DNA from: Mycobacterium sp. 852014-50255_SCH5639931
GTDB taxonomy: Bacteria > Actinomycetota > Actinomycetes > Mycobacteriales > Mycobacteriaceae
Direction: 5' to 3'
Assembly: GCF_001665605.1 (NCBI RefSeq)
Contig: NZ_LZSV01000003.1
Location: forward strand, 59,633 to 123,632
DNA: 64,000 bases
The notes under the pieces were generated by a model. It was not told where the DNA came from, did not search any database, and saw nothing but the letters and a program-made list of their open reading frames with translations. Shown here one piece after another: positions 8,960-26,437 of the stretch. Made by a program: the position numbers and the translations under genes. Numbering within the stretch: position 1 is the stretch's first letter; each line of letters starts with the position of its first letter.

Positions 8960-8963
<4 letters not shown>
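7872..8963 (+). CDS. ABC transporter ATPase fused to a cyclic-nucleotide-binding-like domain
   Basis: A protein of 363 residues. Residues 1-225 are an ABC ATPase: Walker A GPSGCGKTT near 39, Q-loop VFQSFN, signature LSGGERERVA, Walker B LILADEPTAHLD, and the switch His in ATHD. Residues about 232-320 resemble a cNMP-binding/CAP-like barrel (GSVLFEQGSMGDLIYLVTDG, then PGEYVGELGPLF), suggesting transport gated by a nucleotide or other small ligand. The canonical phosphate-binding RxA arginine appears as RSATVRA, so ligand binding is plausible but unproven. The polar tail (about 325-363) looks disordered. Its stop overlaps the start of the FAAL-PKS gene (ATGA), which implies translational coupling of exporter and synthase. 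Confidence 0.88.
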
Positions 8964-15833
<6,870 letters not shown>

Positions 15834-15841
<8 letters not shown>

Positions 15842-18800
15842 CAAGCCCATCAACATCTCCGGCCTGTCTCCGGAGAAGAAGCGGGCACTGCTCGCTCAGC
15901 TGCTGATGCAGAAGGCCGAGGAGTCGGCCTCGGTGCATCCGCAGTCGTACGGCCAGCGATCGATGTGGTTCATTCACAAACTCGCACCGGCCAGCGCCGC
16001 CTACAACGTCACGTATGCCGGGCGGATACGGGGCGAGCTCGACGTCGCGGCGCTGGAACGCGCGGCCCAGGCGCTCGTCGACCGGCATCCCGCGCTACGG
16101 ACCACGTACGCCGAACGCGACGGGCAACCGGTCCAGCTCGTGCATCCGCAATGGCCGGTGCGCATCGCCCGGCACCGCCTCGGCCCCGGTGAGCCCGACG
16201 TCGACGAGTGGATCCGGCGCGAGACCAACCGTCCTTTCGACCTGTACACCGGCCCGGTGCTGCGGCTGACGCTGCTCGAGCGCACGCCCGAGGAACACGT
16301 GTTGCTCTTGGGTTTGCACCACATCGCCGTCGACTTCTGGTCCATCGACGTCATTCTCGACGAGCTGCGCTTGCTGTACGCCGCCGAGCACGGCGCGACC
16401 CCGCCTCCGCCACCCGCGGAAAGCTTCGTCGAATACACCGAGCAGCAGGCCCAGATGCTCGCGGGCGCCGAGGGTGAGGACCTCTGGACCTACTGGCGTG
16501 ACCAGTTGGCCGGCGAACTGCCGGTCCTGCAATTGCCCACCGACCGGCCGCGGCCCGCGGTCCAGACCTACCCGGGCACCGTGCACCGGTTCACCGTCGA
16601 CCCCGCCGTGACGACCGGGATCATTCAACTGGGCCGCAAGGTGGGCGCGACGCCCTACATGACACTGCTGGCGGCCTACGCCGCGTTGCTGCACCGCTAC
16701 AGCGGCCAGGGTCACCTGGTGATCGGCTCGCCGTTCGCTTGCCGTGACCGGGTCGCGCTTGAGGGCCTGGTCGGCTACCTCACCAACCCGGTCGCCCTGC
16801 GGGCCGACCTGCACGACGATCCGACGTTCATGACCCTGCTCGGCCGCGTCAAGGACACCGTGCAGGGTGCCCTCGAACACCAGGACTATCCCTTCGCGCT
16901 GCTCGTCGAGCGGCTTCGGCCGCCGCGCGACCCCAGCCGCACGCCGCTGTTCGGAGTCTCGTTCGCCTGGGAACAGACGCGCCGCTTCACCGACGACGCC
17001 GGCCCGGAACCCGGGGGGCTGCCGCTCGAGACCCTCCATGTCGGGCAGGGCGGCGCGCCGTTCGACCTCATGATGGAGGTCGGTGAACACGACGGAAAGC
17101 TTTCGGGCGTACTGCAATACAACACCGACCTCTTCGACGCCGGCACCATCGAGCGGCTGGCCGGGCACTTCGCCACCCTGCTCGGCGGCATCGTCGCCGA
17201 CCCCGGCCGGCCGGTCTCGCAGCTGCCGCTGCTCACCGAGGCGGAGCGCCGCCAGCAGGCCGCCTGGAATCAAACCGAGGTCACCTACGACGGCCCGGCC
17301 TGCCTGCACGAGATGGTCGCCGCCACGGTCGCGCGCACCCCGGACGCCGTCGCGGTGACGTGTGAGGACCGCGACGTGACCTATGCGGAACTCGACCGCC
17401 GGGCCAACGGTCTCGCCCACCGGCTGCGCGAGCTCGGCGTGGGGCCCGAGACCGTCGTGCCCGTCCTGCTGGACCGCTCCGACGATCTGGTGGTGGCCGT
17501 GCTGGGCGTCCTCAAGGCCGGCGGCGCCTTCATGCCGCTCGACTCCGCGCAGCCCGCACAGCGCATGGCCGCGATGTTGGACGACGTACCGGACGCGCCG
17601 GTCTGCGTCACCCACCGGAGCAAACTGGCGCACCTGCCGGCCGGCTTCACCGGTCACCGGCTCTGCCTGGACGAGCCGTCGGCGCCATCGGGCGAGGACG
17701 CCGCCCCGGTCTGCGAGACGACGTCGGCAAACCTCGCATACGTAATCCACACGTCGGGTTCCACGGGTAAGCCGAAGGGAACGCTCAACACCCACGCCGG
17801 GATTCGCAACCGGCTGCTGTGGATGCAGGATGCCTACCGGCTGACCGCCGACGACCGGGTGCTGCACAAGACGCCGGTGAGCTTCGACCCGTCCGTCTGG
17901 GAGCTGTTCTGGCCCTTGATCGTCGGGGCCCGGGTGGTCATCGCCAAACCCGAGGGGCACAAGGATGCCGCGTACCTGGTTCGGACCATCGTCGAACAGC
18001 GCGTCACCACAATGCATTTCGTGCCGTCGATGATGCGCCGCTTCCTCGCCGAGCCCGGGGTGGCCGCGTGCACCGCACTGCGCCGGGTGATCTGCAGTGG
18101 CGAGGCGCTGCCCTACGACCTGCGCGACCACTTCATGGCCACGCTGGACGCCGAGCTCTACAACCTCTATGGGCCCACCGAGGCGGCGATCGACGTCACC
18201 GGATTCCACTGCGAGCGAGGCGAATCCGGCACGCTGGTGCCGATCGGGCGGCCGATCGCCAACATCCGCGCCTACATCCTGGACGCGCACCTGCAACCGG
18301 TGCCGATCGGTGTGCCCGGCGAGCTGTACATCGGCGGAGTGGGGCTCGGCCGCGGTTACCTCAACCGCCCGGATCTGACGGGAGCCATCTTCGTGGCCGA
18401 CCCGTTCGGCGGCGATGCCGCGCACCCCGGACAGCGGCTCTACCGCACCGGCGACCTGACCAGGTATCTGCCCGACGGCAACATCGACTACCTGGGACGC
18501 ATCGACTTCCAGGTCAAGGTCCACGGCTTCCGGATCGAGCCCGGCGAGATAGAGGCCGCGCTGGCCCAACACCCCGCGGTGGCCGAGAACGCGGTGGTGA
18601 TCAGAACCGACAGCCGCGGAAATCCGATCCTCGTCGCATATGTCGTGCCGGCCGGCGGCGCCGCTCCGTCGACAGCGGAGTTGCGCCGGTTCCTGCTTGA
18701 CCTGCTTCCCGCCGCCATGATGCCCGCGGTCTTCGAGGTGACGGACGCGCTGCCGCTCACGTCGAGCGGAAAGGTGGACCGCAAGGCCTTGATGGCGGCC

Positions 18801-21155
18801 GACAGGGCATCGGGGCCGCAGGAGCCGGTGTTCGTCGCTCCGCGCACCCCTACCGAACAATTGCTGGCCGAAATCTGGCGCGCTGTACTGGATCTCGAAC
18901 GGGTCGGTGTCAACGACGACTTCTTCGCCCTCGGTGGTGCCTCGACCCAAAGCCTGGAGGTCGCGGTGCGGGCGAACGCGGCAGGCCTGCCGCTGCGGCC
19001 GGAGTCGATGTTCGTCTACGGCACCATCGCCGAGCTCGCCGCCGAATACGGTCCGCTCGCCGGCGATGCAACGGGTCACCCCGAAGCCCCCGCCGAGGCG
19101 GTCGTCACGGCGCCGGCACCGGCGCAACCGGTGCAGGCCACACCCGAGGAAAAGCGAAACACGGTCATCGAAAGCATCGGCGTGTACCTTCCCTCGCGAA
19201 CCGTGTCGACGAAGACGGTTATGGCCGAGTGCGCCAACGAGATTCGCATACCGCTGGAACGTCTGACCGGCATCAAGAACCGGCGGGTGGTCGGCGAGGA
19301 CGAGTTCTCGATCGACCTCGCCAGGAAGGCGGCCGACGATTGCCTGTCCCGATCCAGCTATCGGCGCGAGGAGATCGACCTGGTCATCGCCTGCAACATC
19401 TCCCGGCGTGACGGACTCGAGAACCGGTTCAGCTTCGAGCCCAGCACCGCCACGCGACTGCGCGACCAATGCGGCCTTGGCAATGCGCTGGCCTTCGACA
19501 TCAGCAACGCGTGCGCCGGAATGTTCACCGGCATCACCGTCGCCGACGCATTCCTGCAGACCGGGCTGATTCGGAACGCCCTGGTGGTCAGCGGCGAGTA
19601 CATCAGTCACCTGTGCGAGACCGCCCAGAAGGAGATCGAGGGGCCGATGGATCCGCGGATCGCGTGCCTGACCCTCGGCGACGCCGGTGCGGCTGTGGTC
19701 CTCGAGCGCGGGCCGAACAACAAGGTCGGCTTCCACGACATCGATATGGCCACCCTGAGTCGCTACAGCAAGCTGTGCATCGCGAAGGTGACCGACGGCC
19801 CGCACGGCGGTGCCATCATGTTCACCGACTCCGTCACGCAGACCGCGATCGCGGTCAAGCACGCGGTGCCCTACGTCGCCGCGGTAATGCAGCGACACGG
19901 CTGGCGGCCGGAGACCACCGACCACCTGGTGATGCACCAGACGTCCGAGGCCTCGCTCAACGACGCGGTCGTCGCCATCAACCAGATGTTCGGGGACGGC
20001 GCGGCCCACCGGGGCAACACCATCTACAACATCGCCGAGCGGGGGAACACCGCCACCACGACCCACATCGTCGCGCTGAACGACTACATCCTGAGCAATC
20101 GGATCAATTCCGGTGACAATGTGGTCTTTTCGATCACCGGCTCCGGACAGACCGTCGGCGCAGCGCTGTATACCTTCGACGACCTGCCCGACAGGATGCG
20201 ACGGGGCGCCGCCGGCGGCCACGTCCCCGGCAGGGCGACCGAGAGCAACCACAAAGCCGTTCCGGCGATGCCCCGCGTGCGCATCGACGGCGTCGGCCTC
20301 GCTCCGGCCGAGCAACCGGCTTCCCCCAGCTCGATCCAGCTCGCGGTCCAGGCCGCAGAGGCGTGCCTCGAACGCAGCGGCCTGGATCGGAGCTCGCTGG
20401 GGCTGATCATCAATTCCGGCATCTACCGCGACGAGTTCCTCAGCGAGCCGGCAGTCGCCGCGCTCGTCGCCGGCGAACTGGACATCAACGGGGAGGTGGA
20501 CTCCCCGGACGGGCCCAAGACCTTCGCCTTCGACGTCCTCAACGGCGCCGTCGGCTTCCTCAACGCCTGCCAGGTCGCCGCGGGGATGATCGGGGCGGGA
20601 AAGGTGGAGCACGCCATGGTGATGGCCTCGGAGATCGAAAACAACAGCCCCGACAGCGGCTATCCGCAACGCGGCATCAGCCAGACGGGCTCGGCGGTCC
20701 TGCTGCGCAGGAGCGACGGCGCGGAAGGCTTCGGCCGCTTCGTGTTCCAGCACCACCCGGAGCACAGCGGTGCCCTGGCCACCTACACCCAGCAGCGAGA
20801 CGGGCGGGCCGGGCTACAGATCGAGCGGGACCCCAACCTCGCCGCGATCTACCTGAGTTGTATTCCCGCCGCTGCCAAGGAACTTCTGGCCCTCGAGGGA
20901 CTCAACCCCACCGACATCGCGGCGGTGCTCCCCCCATATCTATCCCCGGAGGCGCTCGACGAACTGGCCGCCCAGCTCGGCATCCCGAGATCGAGGTTCG
21001 TCGAGCTCGCCGCCGACAGCGACCCGTTCACGTCGTCCGTGCCGTACGGGCTGGAGCAAGCCCGGCAGCAGGGGCTGGCGCAACCGGGCGACGTCGCGTT
21101 GATACTCACCGCCGGCTCGGGTGTCGAGATCGGCTGCACGACCTACCGTTTCTGA
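15834..21155 (+). CDS. NRPS module (C-A-PCP) fused to two KAS III-like domains
   Basis: A protein of 1773 residues from the ATG at 15834, which overlaps the PKS stop by 8 bases. The condensation domain (about 20-440) has HHIAVDFWS with His162-His163. The adenylation domain (about 480-1000) has HTSGSTGKPKG and LYNLYGPTEAA. By hand I read its pocket code as DPWHISLIDK, close to the EntF serine code DVWHFSLVDK. The PCP carries Ser1037 in LGGAS. Residues about 1109-1460 are a KAS III domain with a full triad: Cys1227 (NACAG), His1368 (MHQTSEA) and Asn1405 (ERGNTA). Residues about 1490-1773 are a second thiolase-fold domain with Ala1572 in the Cys position and no His or Asn equivalents, so it is probably structural. 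No thioesterase is present; the active KAS III may release or extend the chain by C-C or ester bond formation. Confidence 0.92.
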
Positions 21156-21159
21156 TCCC

Positions 21160-22185
21160 ATGCGCGCATTCGTCACCGGAGGAACCGGGTTCGTGGGGTC
21201 GAACCTGGTGGCCGCCTTGGTCAAACGAGGGATCGATGTTCGCGTGCTGCGGCGGTCGACGTCGTCGCTGGCTGCATTGGCCGGCCTGGACTGCGAGACG
21301 TGCGTCGGCGACGTGCTGGACGAGATCGACACCCTCACCGCCGCGATGGCCGGCTGCGACTGGGTGTTCCACACCGCCGCGATCTCCGACTACTGGCGCT
21401 ACCGCGGGCAAAACCTCCTCTACCGCACCAACATTGGCGGCACCCGCAACATGTTGGGCGCCGCCCTGCGCGCGGGTGTAAAACGGTTCGTCCTCACCAG
21501 TTCCCTCGCCGCGCTGGGGGTGCCGGAGCCAGGACACCTGCTCACCGAGTCCGACCGATTCAACCTGCGTCCGCGCCAGTTTCCATACGGCTACAGCAAG
21601 CACCTCGCCGAATCCGAGCTGCGCCTCGCCGCCGCCGCGGGCCTTGCGGCCGTGGCGGTCAATCCATCGGTCGTCATCGGGCCGGGCGACCTCAACGGCA
21701 CGGAGAGTGCGATGTTCGTCCAGGCCGCACGCGGACGGCTGCGGGTCGCCGCACCCGGGGGCACCAACTTCGTGGCGGTCGGCGACGTGGTGGCGGGTCA
21801 CATCGCGGCCGCGGAGCGAGGACGCGCCGGTGAACACTACATCCTGTCCGGCGAAAACCTCAGCTTCCCTGAGGCTTTCGCAACCGTCAACGACATAGCC
21901 GGCCGGCCGGGGCCCCGGGTCGTGCTCCCCGCGTGGACCATACCGGTGGCAGCCGCGGCCGTGGGCGCGGCCCGCTTCGTGGTCGGCCCACGACTGCCAG
22001 TCGGGGGCAAGCAGATGCGGCTGTCGTCCGTCGGCATCTACGCCGACGGCAGTCGGGCCCGCACCGAGTTGGGCGTCCCCTATACGCCGTTTCGGACGGC
22101 CGCCCAGAGTGCCTACGACTGGTACTTGGAAAACCACTACCTGCCGGAACAACCCGCGGATTCCCGGGCGCGCATACGGAGATGA
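21160..22185 (+). CDS. Extended SDR: NAD-dependent epimerase/dehydratase or ketone reductase
   Basis: A protein of 341 residues. The Rossmann motif TGGTGFVGSNL is at the N-terminus, the FHTAAISDYWRYR segment is near 70, and YGYSKHLAES gives the Tyr-x-x-x-Lys pair near residue 148. The pattern is close to HpnA / dihydroflavonol-4-reductase-like enzymes that act on ketones, sterol-like or sugar substrates. The ATG at 21160 follows the NRPS stop by four bases, so the enzyme is almost certainly part of the pathway. Reduction of a ketone made by the KAS III domain is a reasonable guess. Its stop overlaps the oxidase start (ATGA). Confidence 0.85.
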   Translation: MRAFVTGGTGFVGSNLVAALVKRGIDVRVLRRSTSSLAALAGLDCETCVGDVLDEIDTLTAAMAGCDWVFHTAAISDYWRYRGQNLLYRTNIGGTRNMLGAALRAGVKRFVLTSSLAALGVPEPGHLLTESDRFNLRPRQFPYGYSKHLAESELRLAAAAGLAAVAVNPSVVIGPGDLNGTESAMFVQAARGRLRVAAPGGTNFVAVGDVVAGHIAAAERGRAGEHYILSGENLSFPEAFATVNDIAGRPGPRVVLPAWTIPVAAAAVGAARFVVGPRLPVGGKQMRLSSVGIYADGSRARTELGVPYTPFRTAAQSAYDWYLENHYLPEQPADSRARIRR

Positions 22186-23549
22186 CACGCGCGATCGACG
22201 CGATACCCGGCTTCACCGGCCACATAGTCCACCCCGGCGGCCACGACTACGACTCGGCGCGGCAGGTTTTCAACGCCCTGGTCGACAAGCGGCCCGCCGT
22301 CGTGCTGCGCTGCCGCTCCCGAGCGGACATCGTCGCCGCCGTCCGCTACGCAGTCGGCTCGGGGGCCGAGATCGCGGTGCGGTGCAGCGGGCACAGCGTC
22401 GCCGGACACTCCTCGACCGATGGCGGCATCCTCATCGACCTCTCCCTCATGCGCGGCGTCGTCGTCGACGCCGAACACCGGATCGCGGTCGTCCAGCCCG
22501 GCGCGACCTGGCGCGACATCGACCGGGCCACCGCCCGCCACGGTCTGGCCTGCCCCGGCGGGGTGGTGTCCACGACGGGAGTGGGCGGGTTCACGCTCGG
22601 CGGCGGGGTCGGGTGGTTGTCCCGCGCATACGGCCTGACCTGCGACAATCTGGCCGCAGCTGAGCTCGTGCCGGCCAACGGAGAGGTGCTGTACGTCAGT
22701 GCGGCACAGAACGAAGAGATCCTGTGGGGACTTCGCGGCGGCGGCGGCAACTTCGGCGTGGTCGCACACTTCGTGCTCGACCTGCACCCGGTCGATCAGG
22801 TCATCGGGGGCATCCAGGCCTACGACGACACCGACGCCGAGGCCGTGCTGAAACACTTTCGCGCCCAGATGAACAACGCCGACGACCAGCTCGCGTCCCT
22901 CGTCGACTTCGGCACCGATGAGGGTTCGGGACGCGGGCTGGTCACGATACTGAGCTGTTCGACGAGGCCCGACGAGATCGGTCGGGCCGCCGTCGGCGCG
23001 CTGGCGCAGGTGCACGGGATGACCACCGAACCGGTGATAGCGCTGCAACGCGAAATCGCCTATCCCACTTGGCAACAGGCCCTCGACCACACGGCCCCGT
23101 TCGGGCGGCTGAACTATTGGAAGTCGACTTTCCTCACGGAGCTATCCGACGACGCCATCCGGCGGATCGCGGTGCTCGGGCGGACCCGCCCCGCGCCGCA
23201 GACGCATGTGCACCTGATCCGGCTCGGCGGCGTTCCGAGCCGCGTTCCGCCGCAGGCGACCGCCTTTTCGACCCGCAACTACCCCTACATCGTCCATCTG
23301 ATCACCACATGGACCGACCGCGCCGACACCGAACGGTGCAAGTCGTGGACCGACGAAGCGTACGAAACGCTGCGTCCCCTCGGTCCGGCCGGCGTGTATC
23401 TCAATTTCGTGGGTGATGAAGGGCCGCTACGTATCCGGGCCAGCTTCGGTGAAGCAACCTACCGTCGGCTCGCCAGGCTGAAGGCGCGCCTCGATCCGGA
23501 CAACCGCTTCGCCCTCAACCAGAACGTCGAGCCCGCAGCGGACAGCTAG
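22182..23549 (+). CDS. FAD-linked oxidase, berberine-bridge-enzyme type
   Basis: A protein of 455 residues in the VAO/PCMH flavoprotein family. The FAD domain shows VRCSGHSVAGHS near residue 70, with the histidine that normally carries covalent FAD. GGVVSTTGVGGFTLGGGVGWLSR near 130 and WGLRGGGGNFGVV near 183 are FAD contacts, and the C-terminal LNFVGDEG...RLDPDNRFALNQN is the BBE domain. Such enzymes oxidise alcohols, amines or C-H bonds with oxygen and often make rings in natural products. It is the last gene of this coupled run and overlaps the stop of the convergent hemophore-like gene by four bases. The substrate is unknown. Confidence 0.88.
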   Translation: MTRAIDAIPGFTGHIVHPGGHDYDSARQVFNALVDKRPAVVLRCRSRADIVAAVRYAVGSGAEIAVRCSGHSVAGHSSTDGGILIDLSLMRGVVVDAEHRIAVVQPGATWRDIDRATARHGLACPGGVVSTTGVGGFTLGGGVGWLSRAYGLTCDNLAAAELVPANGEVLYVSAAQNEEILWGLRGGGGNFGVVAHFVLDLHPVDQVIGGIQAYDDTDAEAVLKHFRAQMNNADDQLASLVDFGTDEGSGRGLVTILSCSTRPDEIGRAAVGALAQVHGMTTEPVIALQREIAYPTWQQALDHTAPFGRLNYWKSTFLTELSDDAIRRIAVLGRTRPAPQTHVHLIRLGGVPSRVPPQATAFSTRNYPYIVHLITTWTDRADTERCKSWTDEAYETLRPLGPAGVYLNFVGDEGPLRIRASFGEATYRRLARLKARLDPDNRFALNQNVEPAADS

Positions 23550-23884
23550 TAGTTGCGGCAGGAGTTGGCCAATGGCACGACGATGTCGTGGAACGGGGCG
23601 GCGTCGGGGTTGCTTCCCATATCCTGCAGCATCTGGCGGCGCTTGGACCGCGGCGCTGCGACGAGGTCGTGCAACCAGGCCTGCGCCTCCGGCGAGGCGT
23701 TGAATTGCGCCGCGGGACCCGGGAACTCCGCATTCAGCGCCGCCACCACCTGCTGGAAATTGCACGGGCTGTTTACGGCCGGAGTGATGTCAGGGTCGGC
23801 GGATGCGACTCCGATTCCAGCGGTCAACGGCAACGCCAACCCAAAAATTGCGACGGCCAATTTGGCCGATGCTGATGTGAACAT
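23546..23884 (-). CDS. Secreted hemophore-related protein (copy 1)
   Basis: A protein of 112 residues with a Sec signal peptide (about 1-30, ending GVASADP). The mature part has two cysteines (SPCNFQQ and NSCRNY) and the helical pattern of mycobacterial hemophore-like proteins (TIGR04529/Rv0203 group): ALNAEFPGPAAQFNASPEAQAWLHDLVAAP. Family members bind haem outside the cell or relate to that fold; haem binding by this copy is not shown. It is paralogous to the gene at 24110-24466 on the same strand. It converges on the oxidase gene with a four-base overlap. Confidence 0.75.
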   Translation of the reverse strand: MFTSASAKLAVAIFGLALPLTAGIGVASADPDITPAVNSPCNFQQVVAALNAEFPGPAAQFNASPEAQAWLHDLVAAPRSKRRQMLQDMGSNPDAAPFHDIVVPLANSCRNY

Positions 23885-24109
23885 TTGTCCCCCCTTTTAC
23901 TGAGGCGTCGATGCCGATCTCGGCGACATCTGAAGGAGCTCGCCTCTTTCGGTCAGTAGTTGATTCGTTCCAACTACAGCCTCACCCCGCACACGCCGTT
24001 CGACAACCCGCCAATCGGCCCAAATTCCGAGGCCCTTCGGCCCTTCGGACCTTGGACCAACCTGGCCCGGGCCGGCCATTGCGCCTGGTATACGGCCCGG
24101 GCCCGGTGC

Positions 24110-24466
24110 TCAGTACTTGTTGCAGATTTTCGCGACGTTCTTCATCGTCTGGAGGTACGGCTGCGCGTCGGGCATGCCCTGGATCTGTGCTGCCAATTGC
24201 CGGCGCTGATCCGGCGGCGAATCGACGAACTGATGCAAGAAGCCCTGCGCAATCGGCGATCCGTTGAATTTCGCGGCATCGTCCGGATATTGCGTGTTGA
24301 GCGCCGCCGTCGCCTGATCGTACGTACAGGTCGAGTTGATGACCCGTTCCAGATCGGGATCGGGAGCAGGAGCGGGATCCGCGGACGCGATGCCGGCTCC
24401 GGTGGCGAGGGATAACGCCAGACCACCAGTCGCGACTGCCAATCTGGTCCACGAAAACGTGACCAT
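24110..24466 (-). CDS. Secreted hemophore-related protein (copy 2)
   Basis: A protein of 118 residues with a Sec signal peptide (about 1-30, ending GIASADPAP). It shares spacing and motifs with its neighbour: an N-terminal STCTYDQATAALN, a central FNGSPIAQGFLHQFVDSPP, and a C-terminal KNVAKICNKY, with one cysteine at each end likely forming a disulfide. The two genes are separated by 225 bases in which I see no other gene. As a tandem pair between two biosynthetic blocks they may be unrelated passengers or may handle haem or a hydrophobic ligand. Confidence 0.75.
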   Translation of the reverse strand: MVTFSWTRLAVATGGLALSLATGAGIASADPAPAPDPDLERVINSTCTYDQATAALNTQYPDDAAKFNGSPIAQGFLHQFVDSPPDQRRQLAAQIQGMPDAQPYLQTMKNVAKICNKY

Positions 24467-24773
24467 ATGAATAACCTTTCAACGGGAAACACCGCGATAA
24501 ATGCGGCGATGATTATGTCAGCCTAGCGCCTGTTTCGGGGTCGAGGCCCCTTCCGGGCTCTGGAGTATCTAAGAATTCATTAGCGGCGAAATAAGACGTC
24601 TTTCGTCGTGCAATTCCGCGAATCACCCGCCCGCTCGAAAGGCATGCGGCGCAACGGAAATGGCCTCAGTGCAGGGAGCGGCTGCTGGGCCTCGACCTCG
24701 CCAACGGCGGGCCGGCCTCGCAGCAGATCCTCGGCAGCTAGCCCGCTGAGGCATGGTGTTTGGGGAGCCAACC
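24467..24773. other. Gap without a recognisable gene
   Basis: This stretch separates the hemophore-like gene start from the amidase stop. It should hold the promoter for the minus-strand hemophore-like genes near 24470-24560, where composition drops in GC (for example TAAGAATTCATTAG near 24570). No open frame here looks coding and no repeat or RNA was recognised. Confidence 0.4.
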
Positions 24774-26216
24774 CTAAGCCGGTGTGCGATACCGCGCGGC
24801 CGGTGGCCGGTGCTGTGCCCACGGGCGCGCCGATTCTAGTTGTGCGGCAAGCGAAATGAGCGTCAGCCCATCGTCGGGTCGCCCCACCAGATGGACCGCT
24901 TCGGGCAGCCCGTTCGGCGAGATTCCGACCGGGACCGACATCGCCGGCTGCCCGGTGTAGTTCTGCGTCGGGGTGAATGGCATGAACCCCAACACCCGCG
25001 CCATCGCGCGAGTCGGTCCCAGCCCCTCGAGATGCCCGACGGGCACCGGCGGCTTACCCAACACCGGCGTGATCAGCACGTCGAAATCGGCTACGGGCCG
25101 CAGCCCGCGCTCGCTCATCCGGTCGCGCGCGGCCAGCGCGCGGTGCGCCAGCCAGTCGGGGATCAGCCGGGCGGTACGTCCCTCGGCCTGAATCCGCCGC
25201 TCCAGCAGCTCGGGTGTGGGCAGCCGCTCGATTTCATCGGCGAGGCCGTGCATCATCAGCGCGAACACCGAAAGGACGGCGGCCGGCGGATAGACCGGAT
25301 CGCGCTCGACGACCTCGTGGCCGAGCGAGCGCAGCAGCTCGGCGGTCTCTAATACCGGCCGGCGCACTTCGTCGCTGACCGGCACCGGGATGACCGGTTT
25401 GAAGGACATGGCGATCCGCAGGCGCCGTGGCTCGCGCGACACCGCCTCGATCAGTGTCGGCGGCGGCGTCGCAGAGACGATTTCGTCGTTGGGCTCCAGG
25501 CCGGCCATCGCGTCGTGCAGCAGCGCCGCGTCGGCCACACTGCGGGCCAGTGCACCGATGTGATGCAGCCCGTGGAATCGGTACGCCCGCTCCGGCGACT
25601 GCTTGGTGCTGATCCACCCCCGCTGACCTTTCAGGCCCACCACCCCGCAGCATGCGGCCGGGATGCGAACCGAGCCGCCGCCGTCGGTGCCCAGCGCGCC
25701 GGGCACCATGCCGGCCGCCACCGCCGCCGCCGAACCGCCGCTGGAACCGCCGGTTGTCCGCTCCAGGTGCCAAGGATTGCGGGTAACGCCCCAGGTGGGG
25801 GACTCGCACATCGGGACGGCGCCGAACTCGGGCAGATTCGTCTTGCCGATGATCACCGCCCCGGCTTCCCGAAGGCGCCGCACGGCGGCGCTGTCGCGGC
25901 TCACCGGGCCGGTGTCGATCGCGGTGCCGCACATCGACGACACTCCCGCCACATCGGTGTCGTCTTTGACCGCGATCGGCACGCCCGCCAGCGGCAGCAC
26001 CTCGCCGGCGGCGAGCCGGCGTTCGACCTGCGCCGCTTCTGCCAGCGCCTGCTCGGCGAGCACGACTCGGAACGCATTCAAAATCGGATCGAGTTGAGCG
26101 ATGCGCTCCAGGTGGAACTCCACCAGCTCTCGCGGCGAAACCTCACGATCGCGCACCAACTGCGCCAGCCGCGCCACCCCGGCAAAGCCCAGGCCCTGAT
26201 CATCAACGGCGGTCAT
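24774..26216 (-). CDS. Amidase (amidase signature family)
   Basis: A protein of 480 residues. The family's Ser-cisSer-Lys machinery is visible: the lysine in PIAVKDDTDV near residue 78, the Gly/Ser-rich ERTTGGSSGGSAAAVAAG near 155, and the serine in DGGGSVRIPAACCG near 177. It hydrolyses an amide, ester or nitrile-derived amide; the substrate cannot be read from sequence. It is not clearly a GatA, because no gatB or gatC is nearby. The ATG at 26216 was preferred over longer readings because similarity to amidases begins there. It is transcribed away from the second lipid unit. N-acyl bond cleavage of the pathway product is possible but speculative. Confidence 0.88.
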   Translation of the reverse strand: MTAVDDQGLGFAGVARLAQLVRDREVSPRELVEFHLERIAQLDPILNAFRVVLAEQALAEAAQVERRLAAGEVLPLAGVPIAVKDDTDVAGVSSMCGTAIDTGPVSRDSAAVRRLREAGAVIIGKTNLPEFGAVPMCESPTWGVTRNPWHLERTTGGSSGGSAAAVAAGMVPGALGTDGGGSVRIPAACCGVVGLKGQRGWISTKQSPERAYRFHGLHHIGALARSVADAALLHDAMAGLEPNDEIVSATPPPTLIEAVSREPRRLRIAMSFKPVIPVPVSDEVRRPVLETAELLRSLGHEVVERDPVYPPAAVLSVFALMMHGLADEIERLPTPELLERRIQAEGRTARLIPDWLAHRALAARDRMSERGLRPVADFDVLITPVLGKPPVPVGHLEGLGPTRAMARVLGFMPFTPTQNYTGQPAMSVPVGISPNGLPEAVHLVGRPDDGLTLISLAAQLESARPWAQHRPPAARYRTPA

Positions 26217-26437
26217 GCACGCCCTTTCGCGCCAACCCCCCGTTGGACTGAATACCCCGCCGAGTGTACGCACACCTTGACCGATGCCGCCGAGCACGAA
26301 TTCATGCAGGCCAGCGAGGACCTTGTCTCCTCCGGCAATAGGACTTTCGGCTCTCGCCCGCGACACCCGGACGGTCAAAGAATCACTAATAGCAGCGGTG
26401 GGAGGGGAGCCACCGCCTCTTAGGGAGGACATTTTCG

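Noticed and set aside
16095..20765. A very long open frame (over 1500 codons) on the minus strand opposite the NRPS gene
   Set aside because: It has no recognisable domain and is rich in Arg, Gly, His and Val, the pattern expected from the antisense of GC-rich coding DNA; the plus-strand frame has clear catalytic motifs throughout.
24608..24859. A short plus-strand frame between the hemophore-like gene and the amidase
   Set aside because: It has no ribosome site, has mixed composition, and runs into the amidase 3' end; I see no sign of coding.
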